A program made the translations under genes and the position numbers. From an uncultured Muribaculaceae bacterium (GTDB taxonomy: Bacteria; Bacteroidota; Bacteroidia; Bacteroidales; Muribaculaceae): DNA of 12,532 bases. The notes below the pieces were generated by a model. It was given only the letters and a program-made list of their open reading frames with translations, did no database searches and was not told where the DNA came from. The stretch spans positions 1 to 12,532 of the forward strand of contig CAKTOT010000065.1 in NCBI GenBank assembly GCA_934590135.1. Reading direction: 5' to 3'. Shown one piece after another: positions 5,781 through 12,532 of the stretch (position 1 is its first letter; each line of letters opens with the position of its first letter).

Positions 5781-7088
5781 ATGGGACAAAAGAGAGTGTC
5801 CATCATCACCATGGGCTGTTCCAAAAATCTCGTGGACAGCGAGAGAGTGATTCGTATGCTTAGCGATGCCGGATTCTCCGTAGACCACGACAGCAGCGAC
5901 ATCAACGGAGCCGACGAAGTCATCGTCAACACCTGCGGATTTATAGGCGATGCCAAGGAAGAATCCATAAACATGATTTTGGAGTGTGCCCAGGCACGCA
6001 CACAAGGCAGTATTGGCGGACTCACCGTTATGGGATGTCTGTCACAGCGCTACCGCGATCAATTGGCGGCTGAAATTCCGGAAGTAGACCGCTGGTACGG
6101 CAAATTTGATTGGGTAAACGTCGTACGCGACATAGCGCACGCGCATCCTTCTTCAGCCCTTTGGGAGAGGGTACTCACGACCCCGCCCCACCATGCCTAC
6201 GTGAAAATCAGCGAGGGCTGCAACCGATTTTGCGCCTTTTGCGCAATCCCGTTGATTACGGGTCGGCATCATTCACGCCCGGCCGATGAAATTATTGCCG
6301 AAGTACGGGAACTGGCACACCGCGGAGTACGCGAGTTCAATATCATAGCTCAAGACTTGAGTAGCTACGGCCAAGACCTGGGAGTGAAAGGCGCATTGGC
6401 ATCGCTATTAGAGCGACTGGCAGCCATTGAAGGCGTTCATTGGATACGCCTACATTACGCCTACCCCGCTGATTTCCCCTACGAAATCCTGCCGGTAATG
6501 GCCGCACACGACAACATCTGCAAATATCTCGACATTGCACTACAGCACAGCAGCGACAAGGTTCTCGCAAATATGCGACGTCACATCACACGTGCCGAGA
6601 CCGAGGATCTGCTTGCACGCATACGCCGCGAAGTGCCGGGCATACACATACGCACCACTCTTATGGTGGGATTTCCCGGCGAAGGAGAAGCCGAATTTGA
6701 AGACTTACTGGACTTTGTGCGCAAACAACGCTTCGAACGCATGGGCGCCTTTGCATACTGCGAGGAAGACGGCACCTACGGCGCAATACATTACCAAGAC
6801 GATATTCCGGAACAGGAGAAGCAGAGGCGTCTTGACATCCTGATGAGAGAGCAAGAACAGATCTCGGCCCATATAAATCTCGCCAAAGTCGGACAGACCA
6901 TTGAGGTTGTGGTCGACAGCATTGGAGACGAATTCATCACCTGCCGCAGCCAATGGGATTCGCCCGAAGTAGACCCGGAGGTTCTGATTCCGCGCACAAG
7001 TATAACAACGGACATCCGACCGGGAATGTTTGTCAACGTAAAAATCACCACGTCACTACCTTACGACCTCATAGGAGTCCCGGTATGA
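5781..7088 (+). CDS. rimO: Ribosomal protein S12 methylthiotransferase RimO
   Basis: RimO adds a methylthio group to the beta carbon of the conserved aspartate of ribosomal protein S12, using two iron-sulfur clusters and S-adenosylmethionine. The 435-aa protein shows the whole architecture. The N-terminal UPF0004 domain has its three cluster cysteines (Cys13 in MGCSKN, Cys52 in NTCGF, Cys86 in MGCLSQ). The radical SAM core has CNRFCAFC (Cys147, Cys151, Cys154). A C-terminal TRAM domain runs from about residue 372. The phrase MGCSKNLVDSE near the start separates RimO from its tRNA-modifying relative MiaB. The length is normal and nothing is missing. It follows ftsY by 22 nt and its TGA overlaps the next ATG, so the three genes are probably cotranscribed. 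The ftsY-rimO pair links protein export and ribosome maturation only by position. Confidence 0.96.
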   Translation: MGQKRVSIITMGCSKNLVDSERVIRMLSDAGFSVDHDSSDINGADEVIVNTCGFIGDAKEESINMILECAQARTQGSIGGLTVMGCLSQRYRDQLAAEIPEVDRWYGKFDWVNVVRDIAHAHPSSALWERVLTTPPHHAYVKISEGCNRFCAFCAIPLITGRHHSRPADEIIAEVRELAHRGVREFNIIAQDLSSYGQDLGVKGALASLLERLAAIEGVHWIRLHYAYPADFPYEILPVMAAHDNICKYLDIALQHSSDKVLANMRRHITRAETEDLLARIRREVPGIHIRTTLMVGFPGEGEAEFEDLLDFVRKQRFERMGAFAYCEEDGTYGAIHYQDDIPEQEKQRRLDILMREQEQISAHINLAKVGQTIEVVVDSIGDEFITCRSQWDSPEVDPEVLIPRTSITTDIRPGMFVNVKITTSLPYDLIGVPV

Positions 7089-8179
7089 CAACTTCACAGA
7101 CAGCAGATCAAGCCCATATTATGCAGGAGTATACTGACCGAAGCATACTCCCGGCTATGCGCCATGCCTTGGTCGCCGGACTACGAGCAGCCATATACAG
7201 CGTGCCGGGCTCGGATGGTGTGCACTGGATTTGCGGCAACGAGCCGCGACTAAGCTCACGTCGCCTTGTCGCCGTAGATTTTGCCCGACCATATTCGTCC
7301 GGCATTGCAATATTCGACGGTCTCGATCCGGAAGAGGCGCTCAAAGTCTCAGGCACGACAAAGACATCCGCGCCGGTATACACCGAGAGCACCGATGAGG
7401 CACTATATATGTCCGACATAGAAAACATCAAGCGCACGATAGCCCCAAACAACGGCAAAGCCGTACTCTCACGTGTCATTTGCGGACAATCACAAGCCCT
7501 CGCCAAAGACACCGTGGCAGTGGCGCTGGATTATTTCAAGAACACGCCCGAAAATTTCAACATTCTGCTACATACACCGGAAACAGGAACTTGGATAGTC
7601 TCTACTCCCGAACAATTGCTGGATATGGACTTACATTCCGGCAAAATATCAACGATGGCCCTGGCCGGCACTATACCGACTCCGGCAGACGGAATATGTC
7701 AATGGGATGCAAAAAACATCCGCGAACAAGCTGTGGTAGCCGACGAAATCATACGCCAACTCACCAAAGCAAATGTACTAAACATAACGACTTCGGAATG
7801 CAATGTAACCAGCGGCGCAGTGACACACATCTGCACCCATATATACGGCACAGCCACCTCTGCCAAAGCCTATAGCGAGCTGTTGGACACCCTCAGCCCG
7901 ACTCCGGCACTCGGCGGATGGCCGCGTAATGACGCGCTCGGGCTGATACGCAAATACGAAAGACATCCTCGGCAGCTTTACGGCGGATATATATCCTTAG
8001 AGGACGGCGCGACAGCGCAAGCATACGTAACTCTGCGGTGTGCCCACACCGATAGTCAAGGCCGATACTGCATATATACCGGCAGCGGGATTTTGGCAAA
8101 CTCGGACGCCGAAACCGAACGGGACGAAACAGCATTGAAGGCCTCAACCCTCCTGCACTCTATCCTCAACATTATTTGA
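7085..8179 (+). CDS. menF: Isochorismate synthase (MenF-type chorismate-utilising enzyme)
   Basis: The 364-aa protein belongs to the chorismate-binding family (isochorismate, anthranilate and aminodeoxychorismate synthases). Visible family blocks are ALAGTIPTP, the helix KNIREQAVVADEI, LSPTPALGGWPR, YGGYISLEDG, AYVTLRC, and the C-terminal YTGSGILANSDAETERDET with metal-ligand glutamates. LSPTPALGGWPR followed by GSGI and no glutamine-amidotransferase partner favours isochorismate synthase, the first step of menaquinone synthesis (chorismate to isochorismate). The N-terminal part is divergent, as in other Bacteroidetes MenF. The start chosen is the ATG at 7085 that overlaps the rimO stop as ATGA; an earlier in-frame ATG at 6953 would add 44 residues lying wholly inside rimO and without family similarity. 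menD, menB, menC and menE do not follow, so the pathway genes are split here. A role in siderophore or salicylate synthesis cannot be excluded but no such genes are visible. Confidence 0.88.
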   Translation: MTTSQTADQAHIMQEYTDRSILPAMRHALVAGLRAAIYSVPGSDGVHWICGNEPRLSSRRLVAVDFARPYSSGIAIFDGLDPEEALKVSGTTKTSAPVYTESTDEALYMSDIENIKRTIAPNNGKAVLSRVICGQSQALAKDTVAVALDYFKNTPENFNILLHTPETGTWIVSTPEQLLDMDLHSGKISTMALAGTIPTPADGICQWDAKNIREQAVVADEIIRQLTKANVLNITTSECNVTSGAVTHICTHIYGTATSAKAYSELLDTLSPTPALGGWPRNDALGLIRKYERHPRQLYGGYISLEDGATAQAYVTLRCAHTDSQGRYCIYTGSGILANSDAETERDETALKASTLLHSILNII

Positions 8180-8182
8180 CCA

Positions 8183-9616
8183 ATGGACAACAAAAAAGAC
8201 ACACAACAAGATCCGAACAAGCCCGCGCCTTCGCGCGCACTTGCCATACTCGCACTTGCCGTCGCCATCATAGCGGCATTGTCGCTATGTCCGTGGGGCA
8301 AGTGGACCGATAATTATATCAAAGATTACAACCTTCTTGCTGACATCTCCAACAACGAAGAAGCCACGGCCACAGCAGAGGAAATCGTAGACCCGGAGCT
8401 GGAACATGCCCTCAGCGAATCTGAGCACGGCCATATCGAAAATGATATGGTCTCAACAGCCAAAGCCGCCACCGGGTCGACAGCCGAAACTACACTTCCC
8501 GACACGGCACACGTCCGAGCAGCCACCCCCGCCCCACGCAACGCAGCCGGAGACGTACTCATCGAAGATTATACAAAGGCTCACGCCGGACTACAACGGC
8601 TACGCCTTGCCATAGCATCAGGCAGACAGGCACGCATAGCAGTCATCGGCGACAGCTACATCGAAGGTGACATCCTCACAGGTGACCTGCGACGCGACTT
8701 GCGCAAAATATACGGCGGTGCCGGCGTCGGATATATGTATATGCAGAGCGAAATCCCGGGATTTCGCCGCACAGTGCGACAGACATGCTCGGGATGGAAA
8801 CAGGTGGACATACGCAAGGACGCCAAAGACGCCTATCGCTCGCTTTCGGGCGAGTATTTTATCAGCACCGCCAAATCCCAAACGACATTCAAAGCCGCTA
8901 AGGGCGAAGCCGGATGGTCGCGCACCCGACTGATATGCATCGCTCCGGAAGGTGGCAGCATCACCATAGCCACCGATGGCGCGACAAACACCTATACATT
9001 GGATGCTTCGCCCAAAGTACAATGTATCCAAGCCGACGGAACAACCAAAAAAGCATCCATCTCGACTACTACACCCGGCATCATAGTCTTGGGCGCATAC
9101 CTTGACGGCGCCAACGGTATCGCTGTCGATTGTATGTCTCTGCGAGGCAATTCGGGCGTAGCCAACCGCAAAACCAATATAGAACTTGCCGCACAAATGC
9201 GACAATACGTCGACTATGACTTGATAATAATTGAATACGGCATCAACGCCCTGACATCCAAGCAGAAATCTTACGGCGGGTACTCCAAGCTGATGGTCTC
9301 GCTAATACAACGACTACGCACTTGCTACCCCAACGCCGACATTATGATTATGGGCATCGGCGACCGTGGACAAAAATTGGGTACACAAGTCAAATCCATA
9401 CCTACGGCACAAGCCATGGTGAACGCCCAACGTGACGCCGCACGCTTTGGAGGAGCACTATTTTGGGACACCCGCCAAGCCATGGGCGGCGAAAATGCCG
9501 CCATCGAATGGCGCGATGCCGGCGAAATTAACCCCGACTACATACACCTCAATGCCAAAGGCGGAAGTCGTCTGGCAATACTACTATACAGCGCCATCAT
9601 CGCCGCTCTCAAATGA
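8183..9616 (+). CDS. Membrane-anchored SGNH/GDSL-type hydrolase or acyltransferase
   Basis: This 477-aa protein has a short lysine-rich cytoplasmic end, one hydrophobic segment at about residues 18-36 (SRALAILALAVAIIAALSL) acting as an uncleaved anchor, and a low-complexity Ala/Thr/Glu linker to about 130. An SGNH-fold domain follows. The catalytic serine is Ser158 in IGDSY (block I), Asn355 is in YGINA (block III), and Asp452/His455 are in DYIHLNAKG (block V). A beta-rich insertion of about 170 residues separates blocks I and III, as in carbohydrate-active SGNH proteins. The catalytic domain would face the periplasm. With a second SGNH protein and an MBOAT downstream, the likely role is transfer or removal of O-acetyl (or other acyl) groups on an envelope glycan, comparable to AlgJ/AlgX or PatB beside AlgI or PatA. 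The gene starts 3 nt after menF and its stop overlaps the next start. The acceptor glycan is unknown. Confidence 0.85.
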   Translation: MDNKKDTQQDPNKPAPSRALAILALAVAIIAALSLCPWGKWTDNYIKDYNLLADISNNEEATATAEEIVDPELEHALSESEHGHIENDMVSTAKAATGSTAETTLPDTAHVRAATPAPRNAAGDVLIEDYTKAHAGLQRLRLAIASGRQARIAVIGDSYIEGDILTGDLRRDLRKIYGGAGVGYMYMQSEIPGFRRTVRQTCSGWKQVDIRKDAKDAYRSLSGEYFISTAKSQTTFKAAKGEAGWSRTRLICIAPEGGSITIATDGATNTYTLDASPKVQCIQADGTTKKASISTTTPGIIVLGAYLDGANGIAVDCMSLRGNSGVANRKTNIELAAQMRQYVDYDLIIIEYGINALTSKQKSYGGYSKLMVSLIQRLRTCYPNADIMIMGIGDRGQKLGTQVKSIPTAQAMVNAQRDAARFGGALFWDTRQAMGGENAAIEWRDAGEINPDYIHLNAKGGSRLAILLYSAIIAALK

Positions 9617-11133
9617 TTATGCGCCATCTCATATTAGCATTATCATTAACAGCTCTCGCGATGGAGCCCACATCCGTGTGCGCCGCCTCAACCGAAGAAT
9701 TTGCGGTATCATCTGACACCACAGACGCAGACGTACGCGCCAATCCTGTATTAGGCGAAGACCATGAAGCCGGATCTAAATCACGCCGATACGGCTTCAT
9801 ACATTCCGGCGCCAACCTAATATGTCTCAACGGCGCCGACTGGTCGGGACTGAGACACACCTTGAAAGAAGCCGCCGCCGGACACGGCACCCTCGACATC
9901 GTACACATCGGAGACTCGCACATACAAGCCGAAGGCAACACCTCACGCGTAAGACGCCACCTCCAGCAACAATACGGCAGCGCCGGACGCGGACTGATAA
10001 TCCCCTTCCGCCTTGCCGGAACAAACCAACCAACCGACTATCGCATCACATCCCCGGCCTCTTTCGCCTCGGCCAAACTTATGCGTATGCCGTGGTCCAC
10101 GACAATGGGATTTACGGGAATATCACTGGCTATGCCCGCCGCCGCAGTGTCATTCAACATTACAAACGCACAGCCATTTGACGCCATCACCATATACGGA
10201 CGCGGCGAAATATCCATCTCGGCAGTCACAGCAGGCGCGAATAAAATCTCATTTGACGAAATCCAAGGTCTCAACGCCACTATTGCCGTACTCAACCATG
10301 CAGTATCGTCATGCACCATTACAATAGACGCCCCCGGCGGCAACATCTACGGCTTTGACCTGAGATACAACGACCACGGCGTCAGATACCACGCAATAGG
10401 CAACAACGGAGCCACATTTTCACAATACAACAATATCGGCTCATTCGGCACATCCCTGCGACAACTAACCCCGGATTTGGTCATCATCAGCCTGGGCACA
10501 AACGAAGCCTTCGGAAAAATCTCCGACGAGGCATTCATGCGACAAATCAATACACTCGTAACAGACATACGCACACACAACCCCGGCGTACACATACTGC
10601 TGACAACACCATCCGAATGCCAGCGAAGCGTATACACCACCGTACGTACACGACGCAAACGGCGCAGACGTGCCCGAATAAAACGAGTGCGCTCATTCGC
10701 CGTCAACAGCAATATCGCCCGACTACGCTCGGCCATACTCCGATACGGCGAACAACACCATATCGCCACTTGGGACTGGTATGATGTCGCCGGAGGCAAA
10801 GGCTCATCTACGCTTTGGCTGTCGGCTCACCTGCTCGGAGGCGACCGCATCCACCGCACATGGGCCGGATACCACCTCGAAGGCGACCTCCTGGCCGAAG
10901 CCCTGGACGCAGCCCTCGCAGGCAAAGTCTTCGCCAAGGCACCGACACCAGCCTTAGCCACCGAACCGCGAAACGATGCAGCGCAATCATCATCACCCCA
11001 AAAAACCGAAGCCGCGACAACCACAACTAAACGCACGACCACGGCAAAAAAATCGCGCTCCTCGAAGAAAAAATACAAAAGCACCAAGTCCTCAAAGAAA
11101 CGAAACAAAGGAAGGCGCAAACGCCGTCGCTGA
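9613..11133 (+). CDS. Secreted SGNH/GDSL-type hydrolase or acyltransferase with polybasic C-terminal tail
   Basis: The 506-aa protein starts with a typical signal peptide (hydrophobic residues 6-17, probable cleavage after VCA at 22-24). Its SGNH domain has Ser102 in HIGDSH, Asn297 in LGTNEAFG, and Asp411/His414 in GDRIHRTWAG, a complete triad. It resembles the preceding SGNH protein in layout (N-terminal export signal, block I, long beta-rich insertion, blocks III and V) without being a close copy, which suggests old duplication. Two features stand out: an arginine/lysine cluster at 345-360 inside the catalytic domain, and a tail from about 440 rich in Thr, Ser, Lys and Arg that ends in GRRKRRR. 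The tail could bind anionic glycans, lipid A phosphates or nucleic acid at the cell surface. The start overlaps the previous stop as ATGA; Met3 is an alternative start. It is presumably a partner of the downstream MBOAT in envelope O-acylation. Confidence 0.85.
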   Translation: MIMRHLILALSLTALAMEPTSVCAASTEEFAVSSDTTDADVRANPVLGEDHEAGSKSRRYGFIHSGANLICLNGADWSGLRHTLKEAAAGHGTLDIVHIGDSHIQAEGNTSRVRRHLQQQYGSAGRGLIIPFRLAGTNQPTDYRITSPASFASAKLMRMPWSTTMGFTGISLAMPAAAVSFNITNAQPFDAITIYGRGEISISAVTAGANKISFDEIQGLNATIAVLNHAVSSCTITIDAPGGNIYGFDLRYNDHGVRYHAIGNNGATFSQYNNIGSFGTSLRQLTPDLVIISLGTNEAFGKISDEAFMRQINTLVTDIRTHNPGVHILLTTPSECQRSVYTTVRTRRKRRRRARIKRVRSFAVNSNIARLRSAILRYGEQHHIATWDWYDVAGGKGSSTLWLSAHLLGGDRIHRTWAGYHLEGDLLAEALDAALAGKVFAKAPTPALATEPRNDAAQSSSPQKTEAATTTTKRTTTAKKSRSSKKKYKSTKSSKKRNKGRRKRRR

Positions 11134-11166
11134 CACTACACCCATAGCCCTTCCACAACTTAGACA

Positions 11167-12532
11167 ATGGAAAATATAGCCCAATCAATAGACACAAACG
11201 CACTGACAAACGCACTACTGTACGACAGCCATAACCCGCTGTTGTTCAACACCTGCGCATTTATGCTCATCTTCTTGCTCTTCCTTGCAATATACCGCAT
11301 GATGCGCCGCCACCATACAGCCAAGATGGTGTTTGTCATCCTGTTCTCACTATACTTCTACTACAAAAACAGCGCCGAATGTTGCTTCATACTCATGGGT
11401 GTATGCGTCAGCGACTACCTACTCGGGCGATGGATGGGCTGCGCCGCCCAACGATGGGTCAAACGCTCCATTGTAGCCCTAAACGTAGTCGTAAATGTAG
11501 GGATGCTCGTGTACTTCAAGTACTTCAACCTACTCTACGAAACATTTGCAAATATCACGGGCACACACTTTGACGCACTCGACATCATACTACCTGCCGG
11601 AATATCATTCTTCACATTTAGGTCAATATCCTACATTGTAGACATCTATCGAGGCAAAATGCCCCCGGTACACAACTTCCTCGAATACGCATTCTTCCTC
11701 ACATTCTTCCCGCCGTTACTTGCCGGCCCCGTAGTACGCGCACGCGACATCATACCGCAAATACAAGCACGCGCCGAAGCCACACGCGCTATGGTCGGCG
11801 AAGGATTCTTCCTTATCATGACAGGCCTCATCAAAAAAGTCATCATAGCAGACTACATCAGCGGCAACTTCGTAGACCGAATATTTGAAAATCCGTCACT
11901 ATACTCCGGCATAGAAAACATCTTCGGCTCCATTGGATTTACACTCCAACTATACTGCGACTTCTCGGGATACAGCGACATGGCAATCGGCATAGCTCTA
12001 CTTCTGGGATACCGATTCAAAGACAACTTCAACTCCCCCTTCAAATCACAAAGCCCCACCGAATTCTGGCACAGATGGCACATATCGCTCTCCACATGGC
12101 TGCGCGACTACATATACATACCATTAGGCGGCAACAGATGCAGCCAAATACGCATGTACACCAACCTCATGCTCACCATGGTCATCGGAGGCCTATGGCA
12201 CGGCGCATCATGGATGTACCTGATATGGGGCGCATATCACGGCGGAATGCTGGCTATACACAAGATCCTGCGCAAAATATGGCACACCCCGCAATGGCTC
12301 AAAAACACAATGCCCGCCATCGCCTTCAATATTATACTCACATTTACGCTTATCGTAATCGGATTCGCCGTATTCCGCGCACCTTCAATGGAAACACTCG
12401 GCGATATGCTTACACAAATCACCGAAAGCCCACATTGGGACATGCTACCACAGATAGTCAGCGCATATCCACTGGTATTCTTTGCAATTATTGCAGGCCT
12501 ACTACTAGACATGACCCCCCATGCATGGACAC
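11167..12532 (+). CDS. MBOAT-family O-acyltransferase, AlgI-like (cut by the window edge)
   Basis: The frame opens at ATG 11167, 33 nt after the SGNH gene, and stays open to the right edge, giving 455 codons of a family usually about 460-520 aa long. It is a multi-pass inner-membrane protein. Typical AlgI/DltB-like blocks are visible: LPAGISFFTFRSISYIVDIY, FFPPLLAGPVVRARDI, YCDFSGYSDMAIGIA, EFWHRWHISLSTWLRDYIY with His302 and His305, and GGLWHGASW with the invariant catalytic His345. Such proteins take an acyl group, usually acetyl from acetyl-CoA, through the membrane and hand it to a periplasmic SGNH-type transferase. The two preceding genes encode candidates for that partner. The target may be an exopolysaccharide, O-antigen, lipid A sugar or peptidoglycan; the window holds no glycan synthesis genes to decide. 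Coding-strand third positions are mostly A and C, with few T. Confidence 0.92.
   Translation, partial: MENIAQSIDTNALTNALLYDSHNPLLFNTCAFMLIFLLFLAIYRMMRRHHTAKMVFVILFSLYFYYKNSAECCFILMGVCVSDYLLGRWMGCAAQRWVKRSIVALNVVVNVGMLVYFKYFNLLYETFANITGTHFDALDIILPAGISFFTFRSISYIVDIYRGKMPPVHNFLEYAFFLTFFPPLLAGPVVRARDIIPQIQARAEATRAMVGEGFFLIMTGLIKKVIIADYISGNFVDRIFENPSLYSGIENIFGSIGFTLQLYCDFSGYSDMAIGIALLLGYRFKDNFNSPFKSQSPTEFWHRWHISLSTWLRDYIYIPLGGNRCSQIRMYTNLMLTMVIGGLWHGASWMYLIWGAYHGGMLAIHKILRKIWHTPQWLKNTMPAIAFNIILTFTLIVIGFAVFRAPSMETLGDMLTQITESPHWDMLPQIVSAYPLVFFAIIAGLLLDMTPHAWT

Noticed and set aside
6953..7084. Upstream in-frame extension of menF (44 codons)
   Set aside because: It lies within the TRAM-domain coding sequence of rimO and shows no family similarity; the ATGA overlap at 7085 is the natural start.
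8618..9205. Minus-strand 195-codon frame opposite the first SGNH gene
   Set aside because: The Cys/Gly/Ala-rich product comes from the reverse of a strongly biased coding strand; no start context or family.
1..12532. tRNA, rRNA, CRISPR arrays, insertion sequences or attachment sites
   Set aside because: No cloverleaf, rRNA segment, regularly spaced repeats, transposase motifs or target-site duplications were seen by reading both strands.

Overview
The window looks like chromosomal DNA from a member of the Bacteroidales, plausibly near Muribaculaceae; the family level is a guess. Three promoters of the Bacteroidetes sigma type can be read (a -7 box TAnnTTTG with a -33 TTTG/ATTG, each with a 20-nt spacer), and a fourth has only the -7 box. 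Start codons sit in A/T-rich sequence without clear Shine-Dalgarno sites. The protein types (short FtsY, RimO, MenF, SGNH/MBOAT cluster) also fit this group. I see no rRNA, tRNA, insertion sequence, phage gene or CRISPR array.

Left part (1-2350): a leftward three-gene operon. In transcription order it holds a 72-aa serine-rich small protein, a 347-aa protein of unknown family with a long charged helical C-terminal half, and a zinc hydrolase of the N-formylglutamate amidohydrolase family. It has a well-formed promoter and a roughly 130-nt leader with three successive dyads. No histidine-utilisation gene is nearby, so the hydrolase's substrate is open. At the extreme left edge another leftward promoter points out of the window.

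Middle (2395-4559): a divergent promoter drives one 689-codon gene that fuses a complete MalY/PatB-type PLP enzyme to a complete diaminopimelate epimerase (DapF). This is the most unusual gene in the window. It suggests that the aminotransferase-fold half works with DapF in lysine or peptidoglycan precursor synthesis, possibly in the aminotransferase step just before the epimerase, or on sulfur analogues of diaminopimelate.

Right part (4560-12532): a rightward run of six closely spaced genes: ftsY (SRP receptor), rimO (methylthiotransferase for ribosomal protein S12), menF-like isochorismate synthase, two SGNH-fold exported or membrane-anchored proteins, and an AlgI-like MBOAT O-acyltransferase cut by the right edge. 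Junctions are 22 nt, a 4-nt overlap, 3 nt, a 4-nt overlap and 33 nt, so one transcript is likely. The last three genes form a cell-envelope O-acylation module: the MBOAT would pass acyl groups across the inner membrane and the SGNH proteins would transfer or remove them outside. The ftsY leader contains four short complementary segments that can pair in mutually exclusive ways.
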